Source: Fimousia sp045616445 (GTDB taxonomy: Bacteria; Bacillota; Clostridia; Lachnospirales; Lachnospiraceae). Taken from it: a stretch of 64,000 nt of DNA. The notes beneath the pieces were generated by a model. The model saw nothing but the letters and a program-made list of their open reading frames with translations, ran no database searches and was not told the origin of the DNA. Of this stretch, positions 36,480 through 45,552 are shown piece by piece. Where the stretch lies: assembly GCA_045616445.1 (NCBI GenBank), contig JAZLGR010000021.1, positions 26,750 to 90,749 on the forward strand, given 5' to 3'. A program made the position numbers and the translations under genes. Position 1 is the first letter of the stretch; each line of letters opens with the position of its first letter.

Positions 36480-37838
36480 ATGAGAATTGTAATTATTGGT
36501 GATGGTAAAGTTGGTCACAAAATTGCGACTGAACTTTCCGAAGAAGATTATGACGTAGTAGTGATTGACCAGAATGAGAATCAGCTGTCTGGCACATCCA
36601 ATACTCTGGATGTACTCTGTATCCCTGGGGATGGTGCCGACGCAGATGTTCAGAAGTCTGCAGGAGTATCCGGCGCAGATCTGGTAATCGCATGTACTTC
36701 CCTTGATGAAATCAACATGCTCAGCTGTCTTGTTGCCAGACGCGTGGGTGCAAGACATACCATTGCACGAGTAAGAAATCCAATCTACTATAATCAGATG
36801 AACTTCCTCAAGGAAGATTTGAGACTTTCCATGGCTGTTAATCCTGAAATGGAAGCAGCTGATGAGATTTCCCGTGTATTATTATTCCCTGAAGCATCCA
36901 AGGTGGAAAGCTTTGTAAAGGGTAAGATTGAGATGGTTGAATTCCCAATTCCGGAGAATTGTCCATTAGAAGGCGTTGTATTGAAAAATCTGACAAGAAC
37001 ATTCAACGTAAGAGTCTTAGTTGGTGTGGTACAGCGTGGCAAGGAAGTATTCATTCCGGATGGAGAATGCGTACTGAAGAAGGGCGATAAGATTCATATC
37101 ATCGCATCTCATCAGGAATTAGAACAGTTCTTTAGAAAAATTGGCCATACAAGCCATAAGATTCGCAAGGTTATGATGATCGGTGGCGGACGCCTCGGCT
37201 TCTATCTTGCAAAACAACTCATTGATCTGAAGATGCAGGTGAAGATCATTGAACGTAACTATGATAAATGTATGGAGCTCGCAGAGCAGCTTCCGGAAGC
37301 GACAGTCATCTTTGGCGATACCAAAGACCATGCGTTGTTAGAGGAAGAGGGACTTCGTGATGCAGATGCATTTGTCTCATTCACAGGCGTGGATGAAGAG
37401 AATATGCTGGCTGCGTTCTATGCAAAGACCCAGGGCGTGAAAAAAATCGTAGCCAAAGTGGAAGAGGAAAGCCTTTCTGTTATGACAGAAGCCATGGGCA
37501 TCGACAGTGTGGTTTCTCCAAAGGCACTGACTGCAGATTTAATCCTCGGCTATGTACGTGCACGTCACAGCTCCATGAAGAGTGCGAATATTGAATCCAT
37601 CTACCAGCTGGTAAATGGGCAGATCGAAACCATGGAATTCGTCATCGGTGACACTGCCAAGTATATCAATATTCCATTAAAGGATCTTCCAATCAAAGCG
37701 AACAATCTGATCGCAGCGATCGCTCGTGGCTCCGAAGTTATTGTACCGGGAGGAATGGATGTGATTCTTCCAGGTGACAGTGTTATTATCGTTACAATGA
37801 ACAAGAAGGTTCAGAACTTTGATGATATTCTGAAATAA
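36480..37838 (+). CDS. trkA: Trk potassium uptake regulator TrkA
   Basis: 452 residues. There are two RCK units, each with a Rossmann NAD-binding motif (IIGDGKVGHKIA at the start and MIGGGRLGFYLA near 232) and each followed by a TrkA-C domain. It is the cytoplasmic gating ring of a Trk/Ktr channel; nucleotide binding controls potassium flow. It ends 15 bases before trkH, so the two form one unit. Confidence 0.95.
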   Translation: MRIVIIGDGKVGHKIATELSEEDYDVVVIDQNENQLSGTSNTLDVLCIPGDGADADVQKSAGVSGADLVIACTSLDEINMLSCLVARRVGARHTIARVRNPIYYNQMNFLKEDLRLSMAVNPEMEAADEISRVLLFPEASKVESFVKGKIEMVEFPIPENCPLEGVVLKNLTRTFNVRVLVGVVQRGKEVFIPDGECVLKKGDKIHIIASHQELEQFFRKIGHTSHKIRKVMMIGGGRLGFYLAKQLIDLKMQVKIIERNYDKCMELAEQLPEATVIFGDTKDHALLEEEGLRDADAFVSFTGVDEENMLAAFYAKTQGVKKIVAKVEEESLSVMTEAMGIDSVVSPKALTADLILGYVRARHSSMKSANIESIYQLVNGQIETMEFVIGDTAKYINIPLKDLPIKANNLIAAIARGSEVIVPGGMDVILPGDSVIIVTMNKKVQNFDDILK

Positions 37839-37853
37839 TAGGAGCGGTGATCT

Positions 37854-39299
37854 ATGAATTTTAAAATGATTAAATATATATTAGGGCGAATGCTTGGAAT
37901 CGAAGCAGTGGTTCTGCTCATTCCTGCAGTCGTATCTATGATTTATCGGGAAAGCTGCTGGCAATCCTTCCTGATCACCAGTGCTATTCTGGCAGTGGTA
38001 TTCCTTCTGACTGGACTGAAGGCACCGAAAGATGCCAAGATCTATGGAAAAGAAGGGTTTGTCATTGTAGGTTTTGCCTGGATTTTATGGTCCCTCTTTG
38101 GTGCCATTCCATTCACGATTTCCGGAAGCATCCCGTTCTATTTAGATGCTGTGTTTGAAACCATTTCTGGTTTTACCACAACAGGTTCCACCATCCTTGG
38201 TGAAATCGAAGGTCTGCCAATGGGTATCCTGTTCTGGCGATGCTTCACCCACTGGATCGGTGGTATGGGGGTATTGGTATTCGTACTGATGCTTACTACA
38301 TTGAATGACAAGAATGCCATGCATCTGATGCGTGCCGAGGTTCCTGGTCCTGACAAGGATAAACTGATTCCAAAGGCAAGACAGAATGCAGCATTATTAT
38401 ACAAGATGTATCTTGCACTTACTGTAATTGAAGTTGTGTTGCTGTTACTTGGTGGTATGAACCTTTATGATTCTGTGGTTCATTCCTTCAGTACCGCTGG
38501 TACCGGTGGGTTCTCCAACATGAATGCCAGTGTCGGTGCCTATGACAGTGCCTATATTGACGGTGTCATTACCGTGTTCATGATCTTATTCGGTATCAAC
38601 TTCAATATGTACTTCCTCCTTCTTATTAAGGACGTGAAGAGTGTATTTGCCAATGAAGAGCTTCGAGTATACCTTGGAATTATTGGTGTGGCCATCGTGG
38701 CGATCACATTGAACATCTGCCATATGTATGGCGGCCTCATCCATGCATTCCGCTATGCTTCCTTCCAGGTGGCAGCGATTATTTCCACAACCGGATTCTC
38801 CACGGCCGACTTTGACCAGTGGCCTGAGCTTTCCAAGACCATCCTCATGATGCTTATGATGGTTGGTGCATCCGGTGGTTCCACCGGTGGTGGTATGAAG
38901 GTATCCCGTATTCAGATGATCGTTAAGAGTATCAGTCGTGAAGTAAAGCAGCTCCTTCATCCAAAATCTGTCAATGTAATTAAGGTAAACGGCAAGAAGG
39001 TAAGCGATGACGCAATGCGAGGCGTATATATCTATTTCTTCGCATATATGATCATCCTTGCATTCTCCACATTGATCGTATCCATTAACAATTACGACTT
39101 TGCAACCACATTTTCCGCAGTTCTGACAACTCTGAACAACGTAGGGCCAGGTATCAATCTGGTAGGATCCACCTGTAACTTTGGATTCTTCTCCCCACTG
39201 TCAAAGGTTGTGCTCTGTCTGGATATGCTGATTGGACGTCTTGAAATCTTCCCATTCCTGATGATCTTATCACCAACATTGTGGAAGAGAAAATTTTAA
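37854..39299 (+). CDS. trkH: Trk potassium uptake membrane subunit TrkH
   Basis: 481 residues. Four membrane-pore-membrane repeats with filter-like loops: TTGSTI near 104, STAGTGGFSN near 218, STTGFSTAD near 313 and NNVGPGINL near 430. It forms the potassium pathway gated by TrkA. GGAGCGG precedes the ATG. A bidirectional terminator follows directly. Confidence 0.95.
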   Translation: MNFKMIKYILGRMLGIEAVVLLIPAVVSMIYRESCWQSFLITSAILAVVFLLTGLKAPKDAKIYGKEGFVIVGFAWILWSLFGAIPFTISGSIPFYLDAVFETISGFTTTGSTILGEIEGLPMGILFWRCFTHWIGGMGVLVFVLMLTTLNDKNAMHLMRAEVPGPDKDKLIPKARQNAALLYKMYLALTVIEVVLLLLGGMNLYDSVVHSFSTAGTGGFSNMNASVGAYDSAYIDGVITVFMILFGINFNMYFLLLIKDVKSVFANEELRVYLGIIGVAIVAITLNICHMYGGLIHAFRYASFQVAAIISTTGFSTADFDQWPELSKTILMMLMMVGASGGSTGGGMKVSRIQMIVKSISREVKQLLHPKSVNVIKVNGKKVSDDAMRGVYIYFFAYMIILAFSTLIVSINNYDFATTFSAVLTTLNNVGPGINLVGSTCNFGFFSPLSKVVLCLDMLIGRLEIFPFLMILSPTLWKRKF

Positions 39300-39300
39300 A

Positions 39301-39337
39301 AAAAACGGATGAGATCTGATGATCTCATCCGTTTTTT
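39301..39337. terminator. Bidirectional terminator between trkH and the MATE gene
   Basis: A 16-bp perfect stem (AAAAACGGATGAGATC and its complement) with loop TGAT provides A-runs and T-runs on both sides. The MATE stop codon at 39325 lies inside the stem. Confidence 0.92.
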
Positions 39338-40707
39338 GTTTGATATTCTTCTCGTTTAAATTCCCGCATAATCATGAGCAGACTGACAACAGCTGCACTA
39401 AAGTCAGCAACCGGTCCGGCAAATAAGATGCCGTCGATACCTGCAAACAGTGGCAGAATCAGGATGAGCGGCAGCAGGAAAATCGTCTGTCTGGTGAGAG
39501 ACAGGAAAATACCTGCGACTGGTTTTCCAATGGCGGTAAATGCATTGGAGGTCAGTGGCTGCAGGAAGTTAATAAAGGTGAAGAATAAGTAAATTCTAAA
39601 ATAACGAATGGCGAATCCAAAGTATTCCGGTGAACCATCTCCGAAGACAGAGATGATATTTCTTGGGAAGATCTGGAACATGAGGAATGCCACAATGGCC
39701 AGCACGCATCCAACCGTGTTGGCCGTTTTATATACCTGTTTTACACGGTCGTACTTCTTGGCACCATAGTTAAAGCTGATGATTGGCTGAGATCCCTGTG
39801 AGATACCGATGATGAAGGACATGAACAGCATATTTACCTTGGAGATTACTCCGGCACAGGCCAGCGGGATCTCATTACCGTAGATTGACTGTCCGCCATA
39901 GTAGGTAAGGGAATTATTCAGGGCAATCTGAACAATGGTCATGGCAATCTGGTTGGAGCATGGAGCAGCACCGAGGGATGCAATCTTGCCGATGTAACGT
40001 CCCCTAGGCATGAGATGATGCTTCTTTAAACTTACGGTTTTCGAGAACTTCCATAAATAGATGATGACCATCAATGCAGAGATGATCTGACCGATGATGG
40101 TGGCAAGGGCAGCACCCTGAATGCCCATATTGAAAATGAATACGAAAATGTAGTCTAACACAGTATTCACAATGGCGCCAATCAGGTTACAGAACATGGA
40201 AAATCTTGGACTTCCATCTGCTCGAACCAGGTGACAACCTCCGGAGGTTAAAATAAGGAACGGAAAACCGAGGGAGGTAATGCTGATGTAGGAAATGGCA
40301 TAAGGCGCAACCTTAGGTGTGGCACCGAAAAAATGAATCAGAAAGTTCATATTCAGTTGCACAAAGATGGAAAGGATGATGCCGAAGAATACCAGGGAGA
40401 ATAATGCATTGCCCATATAGTATTCAGCATGCTCCTTATCTCCTGCACCAAGGGTTAAGTTGAATGCAGAAGCACCGCCAATTCCGAAGAGCAGGGCGAT
40501 GGCGATACAGGTTGGGGTTAAAGGGAAGGCCACATTGGTTGCGGCATTGCCCAGGTAACCGACACTGTTTCCGATGAAATACTGATCGACGATGTTGTAG
40601 AGGGAACCGACCAGCATGGCGATGATGCTTGGCACGGCGAATCTGAGTAATAATTGATTGACTGGCAGTACGCCCAATGGGTTTCCACCCTGATTTTGTG
40701 GTTTCAT
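39325..40707 (-). CDS. MATE-family multidrug/organic cation exporter
   Basis: 460 residues with about 12 membrane helices in two related halves. N-terminal PSIIAMLVGSLYNIVDQYFIG and AFPLTPTCIAIALLFGIGGA are MATE landmarks; the protein resembles the MepA/DinF-side clostridial group. It exports drugs or metabolites by cation antiport. Substrate unknown. Single gene. Confidence 0.9.
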   Translation of the reverse strand: MKPQNQGGNPLGVLPVNQLLLRFAVPSIIAMLVGSLYNIVDQYFIGNSVGYLGNAATNVAFPLTPTCIAIALLFGIGGASAFNLTLGAGDKEHAEYYMGNALFSLVFFGIILSIFVQLNMNFLIHFFGATPKVAPYAISYISITSLGFPFLILTSGGCHLVRADGSPRFSMFCNLIGAIVNTVLDYIFVFIFNMGIQGAALATIIGQIISALMVIIYLWKFSKTVSLKKHHLMPRGRYIGKIASLGAAPCSNQIAMTIVQIALNNSLTYYGGQSIYGNEIPLACAGVISKVNMLFMSFIIGISQGSQPIISFNYGAKKYDRVKQVYKTANTVGCVLAIVAFLMFQIFPRNIISVFGDGSPEYFGFAIRYFRIYLFFTFINFLQPLTSNAFTAIGKPVAGIFLSLTRQTIFLLPLILILPLFAGIDGILFAGPVADFSAAVVSLLMIMREFKREEYQTKNG

Positions 40708-40863
40708 AACTGTTCTCCTATATATTTATCCATAAATTTACTTGTATTTTTGCAACGTAAACTTTATTATATCATAAAATTCTCCGGATGTTGCATAAAA
40801 ATATTAAATTGACAAAATAATCTGAAAATTCAAGAAAATTCGTGAAAAGTGTGCGTTAATATC

Positions 40864-41080
40864 TTGACAAAAATATTTTTTAATGTATAATTTAATTATA
40901 AATTAGTGAAAGGTAATCAGACCATTATTTCCCAGATTGGATGAGTATAGCATTTGTCATCTGGCAATCATAAAGAGTATTTAAGAAAACATGAAGCGCT
41001 AATGTTTACCAGCAACTAAGAACGGACGGAAAATTGAATATGGAATTTTGAACGGGTATTAGAATACCCGTTCTTTTTTT
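40864..41080 (+). ncRNA. Candidate small RNA or leader with own promoter and terminator
   Basis: TTGACA (40864-40869), 16 bases, TATAAT (40886-40891) should start a transcript near 40898. It would end at a strong terminator: GAACGGGTAT/ATACCCGTTC, 41050-41073, then T7. The roughly 180-base RNA has local stems CCAGAT/ATCTGG (about 40940-40972), AAACAT/ATGTTT (about 40988-41008) and AAAATT/AATTTT. No ORF with a ribosome site is seen and I match no riboswitch class. It precedes the thioredoxin cluster and could be its attenuator or an independent sRNA. Confidence 0.5.
41050..41080 (+). terminator. Strong intrinsic terminator
   Basis: A 10-bp perfect stem with a 4-base loop followed by seven T, 68 bases before the next gene start. 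Confidence 0.9.
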
Positions 41081-41147
41081 ATTTCGTAAAATATGATATT
41101 TTATTAGTAGAGTATTGAAGTTAAAAAGAAAAATTGAGGTGAACAAT

Positions 41148-41414
41148 ATGTATTTCGTACCAAACGGCACACAGATTTGTGGTTTTTATGAATGTGAAAA
41201 ATGCAGGGATCGTTTCCTCGATCTTAAGGTGGCTCCAGTGATCAACTGTCCAAACTGCGACAGAGAGATTGACATGGAGATCGGTCCGGACGAAGAAATG
41301 CCGGATGTAACTCCATCCGCAAAGCTTTTACAGGTTTGCGAGGGAGAAGAAGTTGAAAAAATGGATGCACTCTTAAGCCTTGCCATCACAGGCGGAGACT
41401 GGGACTGGATCTAA
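41148..41414 (+). CDS. Small zinc-ribbon protein of the thioredoxin cluster
   Basis: 88 residues. CGFYECEKC (CxxC) and NCPNC make one zinc ribbon or redox site in the first 45 residues; the rest is acidic, ending GGDWDWI. The start is ATG 41148 with TTGAGGTG upstream; the TTG at 41115 is too far away. It is followed at 24 bases by thioredoxin and then the FTR-like gene, so it is probably a partner or scaffold in the same redox pathway. Function unknown. Confidence 0.72.
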   Translation: MYFVPNGTQICGFYECEKCRDRFLDLKVAPVINCPNCDREIDMEIGPDEEMPDVTPSAKLLQVCEGEEVEKMDALLSLAITGGDWDWI

Positions 41415-41438
41415 TCACACGCACAGGAGGTATAATTT

Positions 41439-41753
41439 ATGGCAGTAAGTGTAATTAAGACAGCTGCATTTGACGCAGCAATTAAAGAAGGCAAGGTTCT
41501 CGTGGATTTCTATGCAGACTGGTGTGGACCATGTGCAATGATCTCCCCAATCGTGGCTAAGCTTTCCGACGAATATGAAGACGTGAGCTTCTACAAGTTA
41601 AATATCGATGAAGATATGGACGTGGCAATGAAATATGGCATCATGAGCATCCCAACACTTCTCTGTTTCAAAGATGGCGAAGTGACAGGTACCATCGTCG
41701 GATTCGTGGATGAAGACACACTGAAGGCTGAGCTTAACAAAGCATTTGCATAA
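41439..41753 (+). CDS. trxA: Thioredoxin
   Basis: 104 residues, a standard thioredoxin with active site ADWCGPCAM (Cys about 30 and 33) and the cis-Pro in MSIPTLLCF. It reduces protein disulfides in the cytoplasm. AGGAGG precedes the start. There is no NADPH thioredoxin reductase nearby; instead a ferredoxin-type reductase fragment follows 12 bases later. Confidence 0.95.
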   Translation: MAVSVIKTAAFDAAIKEGKVLVDFYADWCGPCAMISPIVAKLSDEYEDVSFYKLNIDEDMDVAMKYGIMSIPTLLCFKDGEVTGTIVGFVDEDTLKAELNKAFA

Positions 41754-41765
41754 AGGAGGCAGTCT

Positions 41766-41966
41766 ATGGCAGTTCGTTTCAATGAAGATGCTGAAATCGT
41801 AGCAAAGATTAAGGAAGGCTTAAAGCGCAAGGACGGCTACTGTCCATGCCGCCTGCCAAAGCTCCCTGAGTTCAAATGCATCTGTCAGGAATTCAAGGAT
41901 CAGATTGCAGATCCAGAGTTCGAAGGCTATTGCCACTGCAGATTATATTATAAGAGTAAAGACTGA
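41766..41966 (+). CDS. Ferredoxin:thioredoxin reductase catalytic-subunit-like protein
   Basis: 66 residues with three Cys-x-Cys motifs: GYCPCR, KCICQ and GYCHCR. FTR catalytic subunits use CPC, CPC and CHC to hold a [4Fe-4S] cluster and an active disulfide that passes ferredoxin electrons to thioredoxin. Here the spacing is CPC-x9-CIC-x15-CHC rather than the plant/cyanobacterial x16 and x8. The total is the same. No variable (beta-barrel) subunit is adjacent. AAAGGAGG precedes the start. Placement right after trxA supports thioredoxin as partner. Confidence 0.82.
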   Translation: MAVRFNEDAEIVAKIKEGLKRKDGYCPCRLPKLPEFKCICQEFKDQIADPEFEGYCHCRLYYKSKD

Positions 41967-42016
41967 TTTTCTGGCATGTATTGGAAATAAAACACGCATT
42001 TTCTCAGAAAATATGC

Positions 42017-42047
42017 TATAATATATACTCGCTTATAGATATATAAG
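42017..42047 (+). promoter_or_regulatory. -10 box and start-point dyad of the purine permease gene
   Basis: TATAAT at 42017-42022 is followed by CTTATAGATATATAAG (42032-42047), a 6-4-6 perfect dyad placed at the expected transcription start. It may be an operator or a 5' hairpin. I see no purine riboswitch core. Confidence 0.45.
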
Positions 42048-42085
42048 AACTCGCAGAAAACTTAATAATATTGAGAGGAGAGACT

Positions 42086-43441
42086 ATGTTAGAAAACTTA
42101 TTCAAACTCAAAGAGAATGGTACTAACGTCAAAACAGAAGTGGTAGCAGGTATCACTACATTCATGACAATGGCATACATTCTCGCAGTTAACCCATCCA
42201 TCCTTTCTGCATCTGGTATGGATTCCAATGCAATCTTAGTTGCTACAGCAATCGCATCCTTTATCGGTTGTATGGTTATGGCATTACTTGCCAACTATCC
42301 ATTTGCATTAGCTCCAGGTCTTGGTCTGAATGCATACTTTGCATACACAGTATGTGGAACTATGGGTTACACATGGAACTTTGCTTTATTAGCAGTATTC
42401 GTAGAAGGTCTGATCTTCATCGTATTATCCGTAACGAACGTACGTGAAGCAATCTTCAACGCAATTCCTTTCCAGTTAAAGAAAGGTATCTCTGTAGGTA
42501 TCGGTTTATTCGTAGCTTTCATCGGTTTACAGAATGCAAACTTAGTAGTTGGTGGTGCTACATTAGTACAGATCGTTGACTTTACAGAAAACTTCCACAC
42601 AGTTGGTATTTGTGCGTTACTTGCATTGGTTGGTTTGATCATCATCTCCGTTCTTTATGTTAAGAACGTAAAGGGTGCCATCTTAATCGGTATCGTAGCT
42701 ACATGGGTGTTAGGTATCATCTGTCAGTTAACAGGAATTTACCAGATCGATGTTGAAACTGGCTTCTTCAGCTTAATCCCATCCTGGTCTTCCTTTGATG
42801 TAACAGCAATCAGCACAACATTTGGTAAATGTTTCGATTTATCCGGCAACAACGTAAACATCCTTGACTTCTTCGCAATCATGTGTGCGTTCTTATTCGT
42901 AGATATGTTCGATACATTAGGAACATTAATCGGTGTAGCAAATAAAGCTGATATGTTAGATGAAGAAGGTAGATTACCAAAAATCAAACAGGCATTACTT
43001 GCAGATGCCATTGCAACATCCATTGGTGCTGTACTTGGTACATCCACAACAACAACTTTCGTAGAAAGTTCTTCTGGTGTAGCAGAAGGCGGTAGAACAG
43101 GTTTATCTTCTGTTGTTACAGGTTTCTTATTCTTAATCGCAATCATCTTCGCACCAGTATTCATCACAATTCCAAGCTTTGCTACAGCTTCCGCTTTAAT
43201 CTTCGTAGGTTTCTTAATGGTAAGTGCTGTAACAGAAATCGATTTCAACGAATTCACAGAAGCTATTCCAGCTTACCTTTGCTTACTTTGCATGACATTA
43301 ATGTACAGTATCTCTGAAGGTATCGCAATCGGTGTTATCTCTTACGTATTAATCAACGTAATCTGTGGTAAATCTAAGAAGATCACACCACTTATGTATG
43401 TATTAGCAGTATTATTCGTATTAAAATACATCTTCTTATAA
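42086..43441 (+). CDS. Guanine/hypoxanthine/adenine permease (AzgA-type NCS2)
   Basis: 451 residues with about 13-14 hydrophobic segments. N-terminal EVVAGITTFMTMAYILAVNP, ALAPGLGLNAYFAY near 72 and FVDMFDTLGTLIGVA near 270 are AzgA/PbuG signatures. It imports purine bases by proton symport. The start is ATG 42086 after GAGGAGAG; the Met at 42071 sits at the ribosome site itself. The codon choice is that of a highly expressed gene. Confidence 0.92.
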   Translation: MLENLFKLKENGTNVKTEVVAGITTFMTMAYILAVNPSILSASGMDSNAILVATAIASFIGCMVMALLANYPFALAPGLGLNAYFAYTVCGTMGYTWNFALLAVFVEGLIFIVLSVTNVREAIFNAIPFQLKKGISVGIGLFVAFIGLQNANLVVGGATLVQIVDFTENFHTVGICALLALVGLIIISVLYVKNVKGAILIGIVATWVLGIICQLTGIYQIDVETGFFSLIPSWSSFDVTAISTTFGKCFDLSGNNVNILDFFAIMCAFLFVDMFDTLGTLIGVANKADMLDEEGRLPKIKQALLADAIATSIGAVLGTSTTTTFVESSSGVAEGGRTGLSSVVTGFLFLIAIIFAPVFITIPSFATASALIFVGFLMVSAVTEIDFNEFTEAIPAYLCLLCMTLMYSISEGIAIGVISYVLINVICGKSKKITPLMYVLAVLFVLKYIFL

Positions 43442-43471
43442 GATACATATACTTTATAAAATGAATGACAG

Positions 43472-43507
43472 GCACTCACAATGTTCATCGCATTGTGGGT
43501 GCTTTTT
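43472..43507 (+). terminator. Terminator after the purine permease
   Basis: GCACTCACAATG pairs with CATTGTGGGTGC (one mismatch), followed by TTTTT. Confidence 0.85.
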
Positions 43508-43553
43508 ATGTTATAATAAATCGTGATGATATAATATGTTGGAGGACATAGTT

Positions 43554-44486
43554 ATGAAAATAGTATTTTTGGATACCGAATCATTCGGTGATGACATCGA
43601 TTTATCCGGATTTGATGTCTACGGCGAGGTGGTAAAGTATCGCCAGACTGCATTTGAAGAGATTGCCGGTCGCGTGGCGGATGCAGATATTGTCATTGTG
43701 AACAAGTGTCTCATCGTGGAAGAAACTATTAAGGACGCGAAAAACTTAAAGCTTGTCTGCGTGGCAGCAACCGGAACCAACAACATTGATAAAGAATATC
43801 TGGCACAGAGAGACATCCCATGGAAGAATGTGGCAGGCTACTCCACAGAAACTGTGGCAGAGCATACCTTTGCATTGCTTTTCTATGTCAGTGAAAAATT
43901 AAGATATTATGATGATTTCGTAAAAAGCGGCGACTTCAGCCGTTCACCTCTGTTTACTAATTTAGACAGACCATTCCACGAAATCAAAGGAAAGACCTGG
44001 GGAATCATCGGTCTTGGCAATATTGGCCGAAGAGTGGCAGAGATCGCAGGAGCATTTGGCGCGAAGGTCATATACGCATCTGCATCTGGCGCAAAACCAC
44101 AGGAAGGCTACACCCAGGTGGACATGGATACATTGTTCGCAGAATCTGACATCATCTCTGTACATGCACCTCTTGACGAGCATACAGAGGGGCTGATCAA
44201 CAGGGAAGCACTAAAGAAGATGAAGAAGAACTGCATCTTCTTAAATCTTGGACGCGGACCGATCGTGGTGGAACAGGATTTATACGATGCGTTAGAGGCT
44301 GGGGAAATCGCCGGCGCCGGACTTGATGTGCTTGTGAAGGAACCGATGGATCCGGAGAATCCATTGCTCAAGATCCAGGACAGCACAAAATTAGTCATCA
44401 CACCGCATATTGCCTGGGCAAGCGTGGAGGCGCGCAACAAGCTGATGGCTCTTGTCCTTGATCATGTGAAGGAATTTGTTGGTTAG
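43554..44486 (+). CDS. D-2-hydroxyacid dehydrogenase (glycerate/hydroxypyruvate type)
   Basis: 310 residues. NAD-binding GLGNIGRRVA near 147, LGRGPIV with the catalytic Arg, LVKEPMDPENP with the Glu and TPHIAWAS with the catalytic His are all in order. The last pattern fits glycerate dehydrogenase/hydroxypyruvate reductase members. The start is ATG 43554 after GGAGG; the Met at 43536 precedes that site. It is first of three closely spaced genes with the pyruvate-kinase-like and Nudix genes. Confidence 0.9.
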   Translation: MKIVFLDTESFGDDIDLSGFDVYGEVVKYRQTAFEEIAGRVADADIVIVNKCLIVEETIKDAKNLKLVCVAATGTNNIDKEYLAQRDIPWKNVAGYSTETVAEHTFALLFYVSEKLRYYDDFVKSGDFSRSPLFTNLDRPFHEIKGKTWGIIGLGNIGRRVAEIAGAFGAKVIYASASGAKPQEGYTQVDMDTLFAESDIISVHAPLDEHTEGLINREALKKMKKNCIFLNLGRGPIVVEQDLYDALEAGEIAGAGLDVLVKEPMDPENPLLKIQDSTKLVITPHIAWASVEARNKLMALVLDHVKEFVG

Positions 44487-44541
44487 TGGGAATATTGTAG
44501 TGAGAAATTGAGAAGAAAGAAAAATCAGGGGGATTACAGTT

Positions 44542-45552
44542 ATGGTATATTATGGAACATTGGGACCTGCATGTGCAGATATGAGCATCTTAAAGAGAAT
44601 GTTTCGTCAGGGAATGAACGGCATTCGTTTGAATCTTTCCCATAAAAATTTAGAGAGCAGTAAGGAATGGGTGACAAACTACATTAAGGCTGCAACACAG
44701 GAAGGGATCATCAAACCGGAATTACTGATCGATCTGCAGGGTCCGGAGCTTCGCATCGGCCGTATGCAGCTTGATCTTGAATGGCAGGACCGTCAGGAAA
44801 TCTATTTGGATGTCATTCCAGTGCCGGAAGTGATTCTTCCATACTTGGTGGAAGGACAGCAGATCTTAATTGATGACGGCAAGATCTTATTGGAAGTCAT
44901 CGATCGCCGTGGAGACCTGGCAGAAGATATCAAATGTAAGGTTATCCGTGGAGGAAAAGTAGTACAGCGCAAGAGTATCGCGCTTCCAGGGCTTTCCATC
45001 CCGGTGCCAACCCTTACCGATGCGGACAAGGAAAACTTGCGTGTTGCCAAAGAGTATGGAGTAACCGGCGTTATGCTTCCATTCGTCCGTAACAAAAAAG
45101 ACTTAATGAACTTAAGAGCAGAATTAGATAAAAATGGTGCCAGTGATATCCGCATCTTCGCCAAAATCGAAAACTTGGAGGGCGTGGAAATCCTGTCCGA
45201 ATTATTGGAAGTGGCAGATGAAATCGTCATCGCCAGAGGAGACTTAGGCAATGCAGTGGATCTTTGGAAGCTTCCAGTACTCCAGAAGGAGATTGCAAGA
45301 CACTGCCGTGCAGTGAAAAAACCATTTATGGTAGTAACCCAGATGTTAGCTTCCATGGAAACAAGAGCCGTGCCAACAAGAGCAGAGGTATCCGACATTT
45401 TCAATGCAGTGATGGATGGCGCACAGTCTGTCATGCTCACCGGCGAAACTGCAGTGGGCCGCTACCCGGTAGAAGCAATGTCCTACCTAATCAAAACCTC
45501 TGAAGAAGCACTTCTTTACATGAGTGGAAAGGAAGATATGATATGGGATTAA
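44542..45552 (+). CDS. Pyruvate kinase-like protein lacking the C-terminal domain
   Basis: 336 residues against about 470-590 for pyruvate kinase. The (beta/alpha)8 A-domain and inserted B-domain are present: RLNLSHK near 27, LIDLQGPELRIG near 59, LPFVRNKKD, FAKIENLEG with the catalytic Lys, IARGDLG, and MLTGETAVGRYP near 300. The allosteric C-domain is missing. The usual DTKGPEIRT is DLQGPELRI, so the Thr that helps bind potassium is Leu. It overlaps the Nudix gene by 10 bases. It may be an unregulated kinase or have another enolate substrate (inference). Confidence 0.82.
   Translation: MVYYGTLGPACADMSILKRMFRQGMNGIRLNLSHKNLESSKEWVTNYIKAATQEGIIKPELLIDLQGPELRIGRMQLDLEWQDRQEIYLDVIPVPEVILPYLVEGQQILIDDGKILLEVIDRRGDLAEDIKCKVIRGGKVVQRKSIALPGLSIPVPTLTDADKENLRVAKEYGVTGVMLPFVRNKKDLMNLRAELDKNGASDIRIFAKIENLEGVEILSELLEVADEIVIARGDLGNAVDLWKLPVLQKEIARHCRAVKKPFMVVTQMLASMETRAVPTRAEVSDIFNAVMDGAQSVMLTGETAVGRYPVEAMSYLIKTSEEALLYMSGKEDMIWD

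Noticed and set aside
41967..42085. Purine riboswitch before the purine permease
   Set aside because: The conserved core elements are missing; only a promoter and a small dyad can be seen.
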